Shown: positions 7,781 to 16,346 of the stretch, piece after piece | Numbering within the stretch: position 1 is the first letter of the stretch | Layout: the number at the start of each line of letters is the position of its first letter | Source of the DNA: Gp7-AA10 sp035636095 | GTDB lineage: Bacteria; Acidobacteriota; Thermoanaerobaculia; Gp7-AA8 | Assembly (NCBI GenBank): GCA_035636095.1 | Contig: DASPZU010000032.1 | Span: 1-36,484, forward strand | DNA length: 36,484 bases | Direction of reading: 5' to 3' | The notes under the pieces: model-generated | Databases searched by the model: none | What the model saw: the letters and a program-made list of their open reading frames with translations, nothing else | What the model was told of the DNA's origin: nothing | Translations under genes and position numbers: made by a program

Positions 7781-8991
7781 CGTGGCTCGGACAACGCCTA
7801 TCACTTCCTGAAGAGACGCCCACCTCCGTCGTCCTCGCGATCGCGTTTTATCTCGCACATCTGTTGTGTTCCGGCTGGGTGGCGTCATCGGAATGCTTCG
7901 TCGCGTTCGCGATGATGGCGTTTCTTTACGCGCTCTACCGAAAACAGATCCGTCTTTCATTTCACATTCTTTATTTTCCGCTGCTGATTTACGGAATCGC
8001 GTCGACCGCGTCGGCTTTGGCGGCGCCGCGTGCGATTCACGCCTTTGGCGAAAACGCGCTGTGGCTGAAGATGGCGCTCTTTCCGATGGCCTTGATCCTT
8101 TTTCGCAACGTGCCGCGTTCGCGCGATCTCGCCCTGCAGGCGCTTTTGATCTTCGGGGTCTTTTCCGCGAGCTTCGGTCTGTTCCAATATTTCGTCCTGG
8201 CCCGGCGCGATCTCGAACATCGAATCACCGGGCCGACCGCGCACGTGATGACGTTGTCCGGCCTGCTGCTGGCAGTCGCGCTCGTATTTCTAGTTCTCTG
8301 GATTCACGACCTCCGTAATCTCTGGCTCCTCGGAGGAACGCTGGTCGTCACTTTCACACTGCTGCTGACATTCACACGCAGCGCCTGGATCGGGTGGGTG
8401 GTGGGGGCGGGGATTCTGCTCGTCTCGAAGCGCCCGCGCATGCTGATCTTCGCGGTGCCGGCGGTGGTTTTCTTCGTCACATTCATGCCGCTGCCGCTGT
8501 TCGGGCGCCTTGTTTCGAGCTTCGATGCGCGACAGTCGTCCAATCTCGATCGTATCCGGATGGTCCAGGCCGGCGTCGAGATCATCAAAGACTACCCACT
8601 CCTCGGCGTCGGCCCCGCCAACGTGAAGGAGGTTTATCCGCTCTATCGAAAGCACGACGCGCCGCGCTTTCGAATCCCTCATCTGCACAATAATGTCGTG
8701 CAGCTCTGGGCCGAGCGGGGCGTGCTGGCGTTGGCGGCCTACCTTCTCTTTCTCGCGCTTTTTCTTCGCGAGTGCGCACGCGCCTGGAACGGTCCCGCCG
8801 GCCGTTTTGCCGAGATCGGCGTGACCGTCCTCTTTGGTCTCGCTGCGGCCGGCATGTTCGAGTTCAACTTCGGCGATACCGAGGTCTTCTGGGTCCTCCT
8901 CGACATCAGCGCGCTGGTGGTCGCCTATACCGAGCAGACCCGACCGTCGAATGAACGGCCGCTCAGCGCTGTTCCGGTCAACGGTCCGTAA
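7777..8991 (+). CDS. O-antigen ligase family membrane protein (Wzy_C-type)
   Basis: Polytopic inner-membrane protein (404 residues, about ten to twelve hydrophobic helices) of the O-antigen ligase/polymerase superfamily, which transfers or joins undecaprenyl-linked glycans on the periplasmic face. Family elements are the helix LLLTFTRSAWIGWVVGAGIL and the large periplasmic loop with GVGPANVKEVYP and PHLHNNVVQLWAERG, whose His/Arg residues are typical. It starts at GTG 7777 inside the stop of the Trm112-like gene. Ligase (WaaL) and polymerase (Wzy) roles cannot be told apart by sequence here; the nearby GT4 gene supports a surface-glycan context. Confidence 0.85.
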   Translation: MTWLGQRLSLPEETPTSVVLAIAFYLAHLLCSGWVASSECFVAFAMMAFLYALYRKQIRLSFHILYFPLLIYGIASTASALAAPRAIHAFGENALWLKMALFPMALILFRNVPRSRDLALQALLIFGVFSASFGLFQYFVLARRDLEHRITGPTAHVMTLSGLLLAVALVFLVLWIHDLRNLWLLGGTLVVTFTLLLTFTRSAWIGWVVGAGILLVSKRPRMLIFAVPAVVFFVTFMPLPLFGRLVSSFDARQSSNLDRIRMVQAGVEIIKDYPLLGVGPANVKEVYPLYRKHDAPRFRIPHLHNNVVQLWAERGVLALAAYLLFLALFLRECARAWNGPAGRFAEIGVTVLFGLAAAGMFEFNFGDTEVFWVLLDISALVVAYTEQTRPSNERPLSAVPVNGP

Positions 8992-9034
8992 CCTTTCCAA
9001 AATGCAGTCGTCGAACGAGATAGATAGGCGGGAG

Positions 9035-9613
9035 ATGAAGCACCTGAGCGATCAGGAGCTGATGCGCATCGTTCAGGCGGGCGATTTCTCTCCCGCTTCG
9101 GAGATTTACGAACGGTACAGCAGCCGTATTTACAACTTCGCGTATCGCTTCTTGAAGAACAGCGAAGCAGCTGAAGATGCGACGCAGGAAGTCTTTGTCA
9201 AGATGCTCAAGCACGCCAACCAGTTTCATGGTGACGCAAAACTTTCGACCTGGCTTTTTTCGATCACGGCAAACTGGTGCCGCGACTACCTGCGCAAGTC
9301 CGACAACAAAGCCAAGGAAGCCGAGGATGTGCTGGTGACGCTGCCCGCACCGGCCGATTATTCGCCGGAGCGCACACTCGAGCAGCGCGAAAACGAGAGG
9401 CGAATTCAGAAGGCCTTGAGCGCACTCACGCCCGAACAGCGCGAGGCCATTCTGCTGTCCCGATATCAGGGGCTCTCCTATGCCGAGATTGCCCAGATCT
9501 CGGGATGTTCCGAAGGGGCTGTGAAAACACGAGTATTCAGGGCGATGGAGACGCTCAAAAAAGCGCTCACCGGCAAGGAGCGCGGAGGTGACCGATGTCT
9601 GAATGCGATCTGA
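9035..9613 (+). CDS. ECF-family RNA polymerase sigma factor (locus 1)
   Basis: RpoE-like sigma factor with region 2 (NFAYRFLKNSEAAEDATQEV, TWLFSITANWCRDYLRK) and region 4 (LSALTPEQREAILLSRYQGL, SYAEIAQISGCSEGAVKTRV, a helix-turn-helix). I chose ATG 9035, which has an AGG six bases upstream inside a purine-rich stretch and gives 192 residues, normal for the group. ATG 9002 is an alternative with no visible ribosome site; a longer in-frame opening would run into the O-antigen-ligase gene. The end overlaps the next gene by 19 bases, so sigma and anti-sigma are made together. Which promoters it reads is unknown. Confidence 0.93.
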   Translation: MKHLSDQELMRIVQAGDFSPASEIYERYSSRIYNFAYRFLKNSEAAEDATQEVFVKMLKHANQFHGDAKLSTWLFSITANWCRDYLRKSDNKAKEAEDVLVTLPAPADYSPERTLEQRENERRIQKALSALTPEQREAILLSRYQGLSYAEIAQISGCSEGAVKTRVFRAMETLKKALTGKERGGDRCLNAI

Positions 9614-10584
9614 TGCGAGAAAGTATGCCGCTGTTGCTCACCGAGTCGCTCGATCCGGCTCGGCGTGAGATGACGCATCAACACATTGAGCGCTGCGCGG
9701 CGTGCGGCGCCGAATGGGCCGGATACCGCGACACCTGGCAAAGCCTGGCTGATCTTCCGGAGGTTGAAGTTCCTGCTTCGCTGAAGAGTCGCTTCCTCGC
9801 GAGCGTGGACGAGCTCGATTCTCCTGTTGTTCCATTCAAGCGGCCGGCGGAGAGCCGGCCCCGCGCTCGCTGGCTGGCGCAGGCAGCGGCCGCCGTCATC
9901 ATCGCGGGCGGTTCGTACTGGGTAGGACATCGTTCGACTCCGATTCAAATCGCGCCGAGTCCTGCCATTGTGGCGCCCTACTCGATTGCCGAGTCGCGCG
10001 TTCTTCCCGCCAGCGCCATCAGTCCCGACATCGAAGGACGTCCCGACATTCAGAACGTCTCGTTTCTCGATTCGAACGCCAACAACGACGACGTCGGCCT
10101 CTCGTTCGACATCACGTCGCACGTCACAGTGCATGGACGTCCCACCGACAAGAGCATGGTCCGTCTGATGCGATACGTCCTGGAGAACGAGGCGCGCACG
10201 CCATCGCGGTCGCGCGCGATCGACTGGGTGAAGACGACGTACTCGCGGCCGGGCAATGGGAATCCCGAAATCGCCGACGCGCTTGCGACGGTGCTGCGCA
10301 GCGATTCGCACGAAGGCGTGCGCATCAAAGCGGTCGAGACTCTGAACCGCATGCCGGCCAGCGTCTCCTCCGATACCCGCGAGGCACTGATCCAGGCGTT
10401 GAAGAGTGACCCGAATCCTGCAGTGCGAATCAAAGCTGTCGAGGCGCTGGCGAATCTTGCGCGCAGCGGCGCGACCTTTGACTCCGCGACGGTCGACACG
10501 CTGCGCCAGAAAGCGGTGCAGGGCGATGAAAACGTTTATGTCCGAGTGAAAGCTGCGGAGGCGCTGAGCAGCATCCATCCGTAA
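9595..10584 (+). CDS. Transmembrane anti-sigma factor with zinc finger and C-terminal HEAT repeats
   Basis: Probable inhibitor of the preceding ECF sigma. The N-terminus carries a ZAS-type zinc finger: Cys4 and the HQHIERCAAC run with His30, Cys34 and Cys37. A single membrane segment lies near residues 95-112 (RWLAQAAAAVIIAGGSYWVG). The outer part is a low-complexity linker and then three HEAT-like repeats (DALATVLRSDSHEGVRIKAV, EALIQALKSDPNPAVRIKAV, DTLRQKAVQGDENVYVRVKA). HEAT repeats on the far side of the membrane are an uncommon sensor for an anti-sigma factor and suggest protein-protein sensing. The start has an excellent GGAGGTG site (9584-9590) inside the sigma gene. Its TAA overlaps the next ATG (TAATG), making a three-gene operon. 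Confidence 0.87.
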   Translation: MSECDLMRESMPLLLTESLDPARREMTHQHIERCAACGAEWAGYRDTWQSLADLPEVEVPASLKSRFLASVDELDSPVVPFKRPAESRPRARWLAQAAAAVIIAGGSYWVGHRSTPIQIAPSPAIVAPYSIAESRVLPASAISPDIEGRPDIQNVSFLDSNANNDDVGLSFDITSHVTVHGRPTDKSMVRLMRYVLENEARTPSRSRAIDWVKTTYSRPGNGNPEIADALATVLRSDSHEGVRIKAVETLNRMPASVSSDTREALIQALKSDPNPAVRIKAVEALANLARSGATFDSATVDTLRQKAVQGDENVYVRVKAAEALSSIHP

Positions 10585-12143
10585 TGCGATTGAAGGCTCC
10601 CATTTACTGCGCAGCCATCGCGCTGCTCGCCGCGGCAAACGTCGCCGCGAAAGACGTCACGCTCACCGAACGGTATTCGAGAGATCTGCCGCTGGAGGTT
10701 GGCGGTTCGTTGTGGGTCGACAATCCCATCGGCAATATCGAGATCACGGGCAGCGACGCCTCCGGCTTTGCGGTGGTGGTGACGAAAATGGCCACCGGCC
10801 CCGATCGAGCCGCAGCGCAGGAAGGCCTCGATCAGACCGCGATCAACTTCGAAGGCGATCGCAATGTCCGCCTTCTTCATACGATCTATCCGCCGGTGCG
10901 GGGGCGATGGGTGAGCAGCGTGACGTATGTCATCCGCGTCCCGCGCACGATTCACGTTCGCATCGCCGCGAAAGTCGCCGGACACATCCGGGTTGCGAAC
11001 ATCAGTGGAAACGTCACGGTGAGAAGCTTCGAGGGCGAGATCGTTCTCGATGGCGTGACCGGCGCATCGATCATCGACACGACCAATGGAAAAGTGTCGT
11101 ATGTCTATCATCAGAAACCTTCCACGCACGCGCAGATCCAGGCGGTCAGCGCCGACATCGATGTGAGGGTGCCGCCGGACTCGAACTTCAACTGGATCGC
11201 CGACACATTGCGCGGCGACGTCGTCACGAACCTTCCAGTTCGCGCGCAGTTTCACGGCAGCTCGTTCAAGGGCACCGTCAACGCTCCGGGCGGTCCGACC
11301 ATCGCGATGCAAACGCTTCTCGGCAATATTCAACTCCTCGGGAACGGCGTGACCCTGCGCGCGCGCTCTTTGCGGGAAGACATCGCTCCGCAAAAATATG
11401 CCGAGCCGAAGATACTCCTCATGCGACCCTCGAAGCGGTATCAGCTTCCGATCGCAGGCGGCGCATTCGAATTCGCTGCCGGCGTCGCTGATGTCGAAGT
11501 CGGAGAGGTCCGCGGCCCGGCGCACGTCGAAACAATGGCGGGCGAAATCAAGCTCGGTCTTGTCTACGGCGATTGCAATGTCATCTCGCACGGCGGTCCG
11601 CTCGACCTCGGCGACATCCTGGGGACGCTGTACGCAAGCACCGAAGCGGGCGATGTGCTGGTGCGGTCAGTGCGTGAGGGTGGGCGGGTTTCGACCGCCG
11701 GCGGCATCATTCGCATTCTTTACTCCGGCGGCCCGCTGATCTTGAAGTCCGGCGGCGGCGACATCGTGGTGCGCCAGGCGGCTGGGCCGGTCAGCGCGGA
11801 GATTTTGCGGTCCGGCGATATCTCGATCACCGCCGACCCCAATCAGAAGACGCAGCGATTCGAGGCCCATACCGCTCAAGGCAATATCGCCCTGAATCTC
11901 AGCCCGAAATTTGGGGCCGATGTCGATGCTATCGTCGTCACATCCGACGACGACGTCAACGGGATTCATTCCGATTTCAGGGGTCTGCAGATCAAGAAAG
12001 ATCAGGTCGGAAACAAGATCCGCATTCACGCCACCGGCAAAATCAACGGCGGCGGCGAACGCGTGGAGCTCTACGCCGAAGACGGCGACATCCGCATCTC
12101 GAATCTGACCACCAGCCCGGTGACGATCACGCCGCTGCCGTAG
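10584..12143 (+). CDS. Exported DUF4097-like beta-strand-repeat protein
   Basis: A 519-residue protein with a signal peptide (KAPIYCAAIALLAAANVAA) followed almost entirely by short beta-strand repeats of the DUF4097 / putative-adhesin type: VDNPIGNIEITGSDASGF, IRVANISGNVTVRSFEG, VETMAGEIKLGLVYGD, STEAGDVLVRSVREGG, KSGGGDIVVRQAAG. Such proteins probably form a beta-solenoid at the cell surface or in the periplasm; no enzymatic motif is visible. It starts one base into the stop of the anti-sigma gene and so is likely part of the same sigma circuit, perhaps as its output or as the partner sensed by the HEAT domain (inference). A tiny hairpin at 12150-12164 follows. Confidence 0.82.
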   Translation: MRLKAPIYCAAIALLAAANVAAKDVTLTERYSRDLPLEVGGSLWVDNPIGNIEITGSDASGFAVVVTKMATGPDRAAAQEGLDQTAINFEGDRNVRLLHTIYPPVRGRWVSSVTYVIRVPRTIHVRIAAKVAGHIRVANISGNVTVRSFEGEIVLDGVTGASIIDTTNGKVSYVYHQKPSTHAQIQAVSADIDVRVPPDSNFNWIADTLRGDVVTNLPVRAQFHGSSFKGTVNAPGGPTIAMQTLLGNIQLLGNGVTLRARSLREDIAPQKYAEPKILLMRPSKRYQLPIAGGAFEFAAGVADVEVGEVRGPAHVETMAGEIKLGLVYGDCNVISHGGPLDLGDILGTLYASTEAGDVLVRSVREGGRVSTAGGIIRILYSGGPLILKSGGGDIVVRQAAGPVSAEILRSGDISITADPNQKTQRFEAHTAQGNIALNLSPKFGADVDAIVVTSDDDVNGIHSDFRGLQIKKDQVGNKIRIHATGKINGGGERVELYAEDGDIRISNLTTSPVTITPLP

Positions 12144-12149
12144 CTACAA

Positions 12150-12164
12150 CGCCGTTTTGCGGCG
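12150..12164. terminator. Possible small bidirectional hairpin between convergent genes
   Basis: A five-base-pair GC stem (CGCCG / CGGCG) with loop TTTTG sits between the convergent ends of the DUF4097-like and TPR genes. There is no T-tract after it on the plus strand, so it is at best a weak terminator. Confidence 0.3.
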
Positions 12165-12167
12165 CTG

Positions 12168-14030
12168 CTAAGGCTTCGTTGGCGGGATGCCCTTGCGCCG
12201 GCGGGCGTACAGACGATCGATCAGCTTGGTCGAGCTTCGAATCTGCTCGAGGATCTTCTCCTCGAGGCCGGCGCCCTTCGCTTTGAAGCTCTTCGCTTTG
12301 CGGAAGACCGCACGCGCGCGGTCCTTCTGACCACTTTCCAGAAGCGCCATGCCGAGGTGCATGAGGTTGGTGGCGGTGGGGCCGAGGTCGGCTGATTTGG
12401 TGAGGAAGTCGACTGCGTTCACGAAGTCGTGTTTCTTGAAGTACACCCATCCCAACGCCGCCAGCGGAAATTGTTTGAGCTCCTTTGGAGAATAGCGCAG
12501 CGCGAGCTGTGCGCTCTCGAGCGCTTCGTCGAGGTTCTCATCCATCTCGGCAAGGTTGTACGCTTTTTCGTAATAGGCAATCGACTTGGCGTAATTCGAT
12601 GAGTATTCGTGCAGCATGTCTTCCAGCGCGCGATTCGCTTCCTTGAAATTGCCTTCCGCGCGCAGCGCCTCGACCAGCGTTGTGTACGCCGCCGCAGCGA
12701 CGACTTCGGTGGGACGTTCCTTCAGCACGCGACGCGCGGCAGCAATCGCTTCCGCATTCATGTCCAGATGCGAGCAAAGCAGCGCATACGGCATCAGAAC
12801 GTTGACATTGTCCGGCTCGGCCTGCGCGGCACGGCGGTAGTGGTCGAGCGCTTCGGCGTAATTCCCGGCGTTGACGGCCGCTTCTGCGCTAGTGACCGCG
12901 TCGGCCGCCGGGCCCTCGAGCGGAACGTGTCCGGAGATGCCTTCATAAATCTTGACGGCCTGCTGATACTCGATTTTGTTGGGATTCAGTTCCAGCGCTT
13001 CCTGGAAGCAGTCGAGCGCTTTGCGGTTCCAATTGCGATCGAGATAGGTGAGGCCCAGGTGATAGATCGCTTCTTCGTATTCGGGATCGAGCTTGATCGC
13101 GCTTTGAAACGACTTGATGGCGCGTTCGAGCTGTCCCTTGTCGTAGAAGATCGTGCCCAGGAGGAAATAGGCCTGCGGAATCGGCTCGATCTGCACGGCT
13201 TTCTCGAGGAACTTTTGCGCGCGAAGGAGTTTGCCTTTCCGCGCGTAGATGGCGCCGAGCGAGAAGTAGGGGAGGAAGGAATCCTGCGAAATCTGAATGG
13301 CGCGGCGCAGCCACCGCTCGGCGCCTTTCAAGTCCTGACGTTCGTGTAAGAGTACGCCGTAGAAAACGGCGGCGTCGAAATGATCGGGCTGCACCTCCAG
13401 AGTACGTTCGAGATAGTTTTTGGCGCGATCGAGATTGCCGTCGTTGAAGAAGACCTCGCCCAGGAAGAAGCTCAGCTCGTAGTTGTCGCGATCGAGGCGG
13501 AATGCTTCCTCCAGCGCCTTGATGCCGCGATCGGGATCGAAGGCGTCGATCGCCGATTCGGCGTCGGCGAGGAGCTGGCGGAATCGATCGCGCTTGTCTC
13601 CGCGGAACAGTGAAACGATGCGGTCCTTCCGCTCCATGAAGCGCTGCTTCTTTTCGAGAGCGAGCATCTGCTCGCCCATCTTCGATTCCCAGAGCTCGAC
13701 CAGCTCATCGGTTGAGATGACGTTTTTCTTTTCGAGGATCTCCTTGGTCGAGAGAAGGCCGGTCTGATTGACGAAGATGGCGCGCTCGTGTTTGTGAACG
13801 GTCTCCACGATCGAGCGGAGCGTCTCGGCGGTGCGCTTGACGATCTCCTCCAGTCCCGAGACGCGCTCCAGCAGGTGTTCGTCGAGCGAAAGATCTTCCT
13901 GCTCTTCGTAATCCTCGATCTCGTCCTCTTCGAACGCGCTGACGCCCGAAAGGACGAGCAGCTTGTTCTGACAGCGGAAACAGAACTCGCGATCGTCGTC
14001 GTTGTAGGCACTGCACGTCTGGCAGAGCAT
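12168..14030 (-). CDS. Zinc-ribbon TPR-repeat protein
   Basis: A 620-residue, probably cytosolic scaffold. It begins with a zinc ribbon, Cys3-x2-Cys6 and Cys17-x2-Cys20 (MLCQTCSAYNDD...FCFRC), then an acidic stretch (EEDEIEDYEEQED) and a helical, probably coiled-coil region to about residue 190. At least ten TPR units follow, for example DAAVFYGVLLHERQDLKGAE, PYFSLGAIYARKGKLLRAQ, and AIYHLGLTYLDRNWNRKALD. The open frame extends upstream to 14252, but that part is antisense to the divergent HATPase gene; ATG 14030 starts exactly at the zinc ribbon, so I use it. No catalytic motif is seen. The divergent neighbour also starts with a zinc ribbon, which hints at a shared process (inference). Confidence 0.88.
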   Translation of the reverse strand: MLCQTCSAYNDDDREFCFRCQNKLLVLSGVSAFEEDEIEDYEEQEDLSLDEHLLERVSGLEEIVKRTAETLRSIVETVHKHERAIFVNQTGLLSTKEILEKKNVISTDELVELWESKMGEQMLALEKKQRFMERKDRIVSLFRGDKRDRFRQLLADAESAIDAFDPDRGIKALEEAFRLDRDNYELSFFLGEVFFNDGNLDRAKNYLERTLEVQPDHFDAAVFYGVLLHERQDLKGAERWLRRAIQISQDSFLPYFSLGAIYARKGKLLRAQKFLEKAVQIEPIPQAYFLLGTIFYDKGQLERAIKSFQSAIKLDPEYEEAIYHLGLTYLDRNWNRKALDCFQEALELNPNKIEYQQAVKIYEGISGHVPLEGPAADAVTSAEAAVNAGNYAEALDHYRRAAQAEPDNVNVLMPYALLCSHLDMNAEAIAAARRVLKERPTEVVAAAAYTTLVEALRAEGNFKEANRALEDMLHEYSSNYAKSIAYYEKAYNLAEMDENLDEALESAQLALRYSPKELKQFPLAALGWVYFKKHDFVNAVDFLTKSADLGPTATNLMHLGMALLESGQKDRARAVFRKAKSFKAKGAGLEEKILEQIRSSTKLIDRLYARRRKGIPPTKP

Positions 14031-14119
14031 GGCCGTGTTGCGGATTAAAACACGGGAACGGGCAGGCCGCTTCCTGGTCGTGGCGACCCCATCGGAGGTA
14101 CGATCTGGATTCCAATCGC

Positions 14120-15001
14120 ATGGCGAGCAACTGCATCCTGTGCGGGACCGCAATTTCGCAGGGCATTTTGTGTCCGAACTGTGATCGCCCGCGACGCGCG
14201 AAACCTGCGGCGGCCATCGCACTCGATCCCGTTTCGCCGGCCATCGCGACAATCGGAAACGTGGTCACGGCGGCGGGCGCACCGGCGGTCATCCTCGATT
14301 CCGATCGATCCGTGCATCTGGTCACCGAGGCATTCAAGTCGCTCCTCGGCGACATCACGCAGGTGCGGCAGATCGAAGAGGCGCTCGGTATTCCGATCCA
14401 CGACCTCACCAAACTTTCCTCGAACACCATTTCGATCCGAAGTCGAAAGATGTTGCTCTCGGTCGTTCCGTTCGCGGGAGGGGCGGCCATCATCCTGCGC
14501 CCGCTCGGCGAGATCGACGAGCCCCCGCAGATTTCCGACATCCCGCGAATCGCGGACGTGATTCGCAGCGTGGTCAATCGATCGATCGCATTCGCAGAGC
14601 TGAAGAGCATCCAGGTCGATGTCAGCGTCCCCGATTTCGAGGAGCGCTTCCGGCATCACGACAAGCTGGCCGACGCGCTCGGCACTCTGGTCGACAATGC
14701 GTTGCACTACGTCGCAGCCGGCGGGCAGATCGTGGTCGGCGTGCGGCCGATGGAGCACAAGGGAAAACCGATCCTCCTGTTTTTCGTGATGGACAACGGA
14801 CCGATAGTGCCCGAGCACATGAAACACCTCATCTTCGAATCCGGATTCATCTGGAACGCGAACTCTCACGAGCGGACCGGCCGCGGACTGTTCAAGGTTC
14901 GCGAATTTGCCGCCAGTCAGGGCGGCTCGGTCTGGGTTGACTCGAAAAGCGGGAGAGCGTGTACGTTCTTCCTGCGCCTGAATCCTGACCCGGCACGCTA
15001 A
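14120..15001 (+). CDS. Zinc-ribbon protein with orphan histidine-kinase-type ATPase domain
   Basis: A 293-residue soluble protein. The N-terminus has a compact zinc ribbon (NCILCGTAISQGILCPNCDR). The middle (about 50-130) reads like a small PAS-type domain (APAVILDSDRSVHLVTEAFK). The C-terminal third is a HATPase_c fold: N-box LGTLVDNALHYVAAG, G1 box FFVMDNGPIVPEHM, G2 box HERTGRGLFKVREFAASQGG. I see no DHp phospho-acceptor histidine in the usual H-E/D-x-x-T/R context before it, and no receiver domain or response regulator next door. It may therefore act as an ATP-dependent switch or work with partners encoded elsewhere. It diverges from the zinc-ribbon TPR gene with an 89-base spacer. Confidence 0.78.
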   Translation: MASNCILCGTAISQGILCPNCDRPRRAKPAAAIALDPVSPAIATIGNVVTAAGAPAVILDSDRSVHLVTEAFKSLLGDITQVRQIEEALGIPIHDLTKLSSNTISIRSRKMLLSVVPFAGGAAIILRPLGEIDEPPQISDIPRIADVIRSVVNRSIAFAELKSIQVDVSVPDFEERFRHHDKLADALGTLVDNALHYVAAGGQIVVGVRPMEHKGKPILLFFVMDNGPIVPEHMKHLIFESGFIWNANSHERTGRGLFKVREFAASQGGSVWVDSKSGRACTFFLRLNPDPAR

Positions 15002-15004
15002 GCG

Positions 15005-15421
15005 TCAGAACGGCGGCGGTGGAGGGCCGTGACGCCGTCCGCCGCGCATGCGCATCCGCATTTTGCCGAATTGTTCGCGCTGCTGCGGCGTCAGGATTTT
15101 CTCGATTTCTGCGTTCGCGGCCTCGAGCTCACCGTGAACCTGGGGCTGAATGCCGGTCATCACGGCATCGATGCGGGCGTGATGCTGGTCAATGATTCGC
15201 TGCACGTCGGCTCTTTGCTGCGATGTCAGATTGAGCTCGCGGTCGAGACGCTCGACGATCCTCCGCGTCACGAATTGCCCGAACGGTGGCCGCCGGCGGT
15301 GAAAGAGATAGAAGTGATCTCCGGCGATTCCGACGAATACGCCGCCAATGAACGCTGCCATCACCACCAGGGCAGCAGTCGTCCGCGTCTTACTCGGTGA
15401 GACTGAAGATGTCTCCGTCAA
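15005..15421 (-). CDS. Membrane-anchored Spy/CpxP-like (LTxxQ) periplasmic protein
   Basis: A 138-residue protein with one N-terminal membrane segment (TAALVVMAAFIGGVFVGIAG) and a helical periplasmic part containing two LTxxQ-type motifs (LNLTSQQRADVQRI and ILTPQQREQF), as in Spy, CpxP and ZraP chaperones/metal sensors. The tail is Met/Arg/Gly-rich and ends in five prolines and a Phe. The TTG start at 15421 is supported by a GGAG seven bases upstream. It overlaps the end of the preceding small membrane gene by 32 bases, so it is the last gene of the ECF operon. It may sense periplasmic stress or metal, or be an output of it (inference). Confidence 0.8.
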   Translation of the reverse strand: MTETSSVSPSKTRTTAALVVMAAFIGGVFVGIAGDHFYLFHRRRPPFGQFVTRRIVERLDRELNLTSQQRADVQRIIDQHHARIDAVMTGIQPQVHGELEAANAEIEKILTPQQREQFGKMRMRMRGGRRHGPPPPPF

Positions 15422-15701
15422 CAGTGATCTCCACAGGATGGGACGCGATGGTTTCGACGGCGTAGGATGGCTGCGTTCGCTCGACCCACGTCACGGTCAC
15501 GCCGGCGGCAACGGCCAGCAACAGGAACGAAGCCGCCACCGGCCGGAACCATCGCGCCAGCATTTGCGACACGTCGACCGGGCGACGGACGCGCTCGCGG
15601 ATTCGCGCAGCAAGGCGCGTCCACACCAATGCATCGCGCGGCTCATAGCGCAAAGCTGCCGCTTCTTCCCGCAATCGTTCAAAAAACCTCTCTTCATTCA
15701 T
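15390..15701 (-). CDS. Small single-span membrane protein, putative anti-sigma factor (locus 2)
   Basis: A 103-residue protein starting at ATG 15701, which overlaps the end of the ECF sigma gene by eight bases. It has a charged cytosolic helix (NEERFFERLREEAAALRYEP, LVWTRLAARIRERVRR), one membrane helix (FRPVAASFLLLAVAAGVTVT) and a short periplasmic tail (VEITVDGDIFSLTE). There is no zinc-finger HxxxCxxC. Position and topology fit an anti-sigma factor of the class without zinc, but sequence alone does not prove it. The longer in-frame opening upstream lies inside the sigma gene. Confidence 0.7.
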   Translation of the reverse strand: MNEERFFERLREEAAALRYEPRDALVWTRLAARIRERVRRPVDVSQMLARWFRPVAASFLLLAVAAGVTVTWVERTQPSYAVETIASHPVEITVDGDIFSLTE

Positions 15702-16290
15702 AGTTGCCCCCGTGCAAATCTGCGAGGCGCTCGCGAAGCTTGGCCCGGGCCAGCGAAAGGTGCGATCGCACCGTTCCTTCACTCAAATCTGTCATGGCAG
15801 CGATCTCGGCGTGTTCGAAATGCTCGACCAGATAAAGACGCGCGACCACGCGCTGCATCTCCGGCAGCGACTCGATGGCAGCGTCAATTCTCCTCGCCAG
15901 CTCGTTGCTGACCGCCGCCAGGTCAGCGCGGTCGCCGCGGGCGGCAGGATGCGAGTCGGTCAGCTCCTCGTGCCGGAACCGCTGCCGGTGCTTGATGACG
16001 TCGAGTGCCAGATTCGTCACGATCCGATAAATCCATGGACCGAAGGGCTCTCCAGGCTTGAACCGATCGATCGTCTGATACGCCTTTACAAATGCCTCCT
16101 GCGCGAGGTCCTCGGCGTCATCGGCATTCCGGACGATGCCCCACGCGATCGATACGACGCGTTTCATGTATTTTGACACGAGGTAGTCGTACGATCCGGC
16201 ATCGCCGCTCTTGACGGCCGCGATGGCGCGCTGTTCGATCGGATCGGCTTCTGGTCGCGTGCGGTCGTCCTCCGACTGCACGGCGAACAT
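15694..16290 (-). CDS. ECF-family RNA polymerase sigma factor (locus 2)
   Basis: A 198-residue ECF sigma: region 2 with VVSIAWGIVRNADDAEDLAQ, FVKAYQTIDRF and GPWIYRIVTNLALDVIKHR, and region 4 with IESLPEMQRVVARLYLVEH, EHAEIAAMTDLSEGTVRSHL. I start it at ATG 16290; the open frame allows GTG 16350 or ATG 16347, overlapping the upstream Spy-like gene, but those 20 extra residues are Gly/Ala/Leu-rich, unlike an ECF N-terminus, and the DNA there forms a GC hairpin (16311-16330). Neither start has a convincing ribosome site. It is followed by a small membrane protein and a Spy-like protein and preceded by another Spy-like protein, so this is a periplasmic-stress type module. Confidence 0.92.
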   Translation of the reverse strand: MFAVQSEDDRTRPEADPIEQRAIAAVKSGDAGSYDYLVSKYMKRVVSIAWGIVRNADDAEDLAQEAFVKAYQTIDRFKPGEPFGPWIYRIVTNLALDVIKHRQRFRHEELTDSHPAARGDRADLAAVSNELARRIDAAIESLPEMQRVVARLYLVEHFEHAEIAAMTDLSEGTVRSHLSLARAKLRERLADLHGGNYE

Positions 16291-16310
16291 TAACCGAGCG
16301 AGCGACAGAA

Positions 16311-16330
16311 GGGGCCCCGACGCGGGCCCC
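16311..16330 (-). terminator. GC-rich hairpin between the Spy-like gene and the ECF sigma gene
   Basis: On the minus strand GGGGCCC pairs with GGGCCCC over seven pairs around a six-base loop, followed by TTCTGT. It could terminate or attenuate transcription from the Spy-like gene into the sigma gene. The T-run is poor, so the call is tentative. Confidence 0.35.
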
Positions 16331-16346
16331 CCGAGAACTGCCTCCA

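Noticed and set aside
14031..14252. N-terminal extension of the TPR protein
   Set aside because: It would overlap the divergent HATPase gene; the zinc ribbon starts precisely at the internal ATG 14030.
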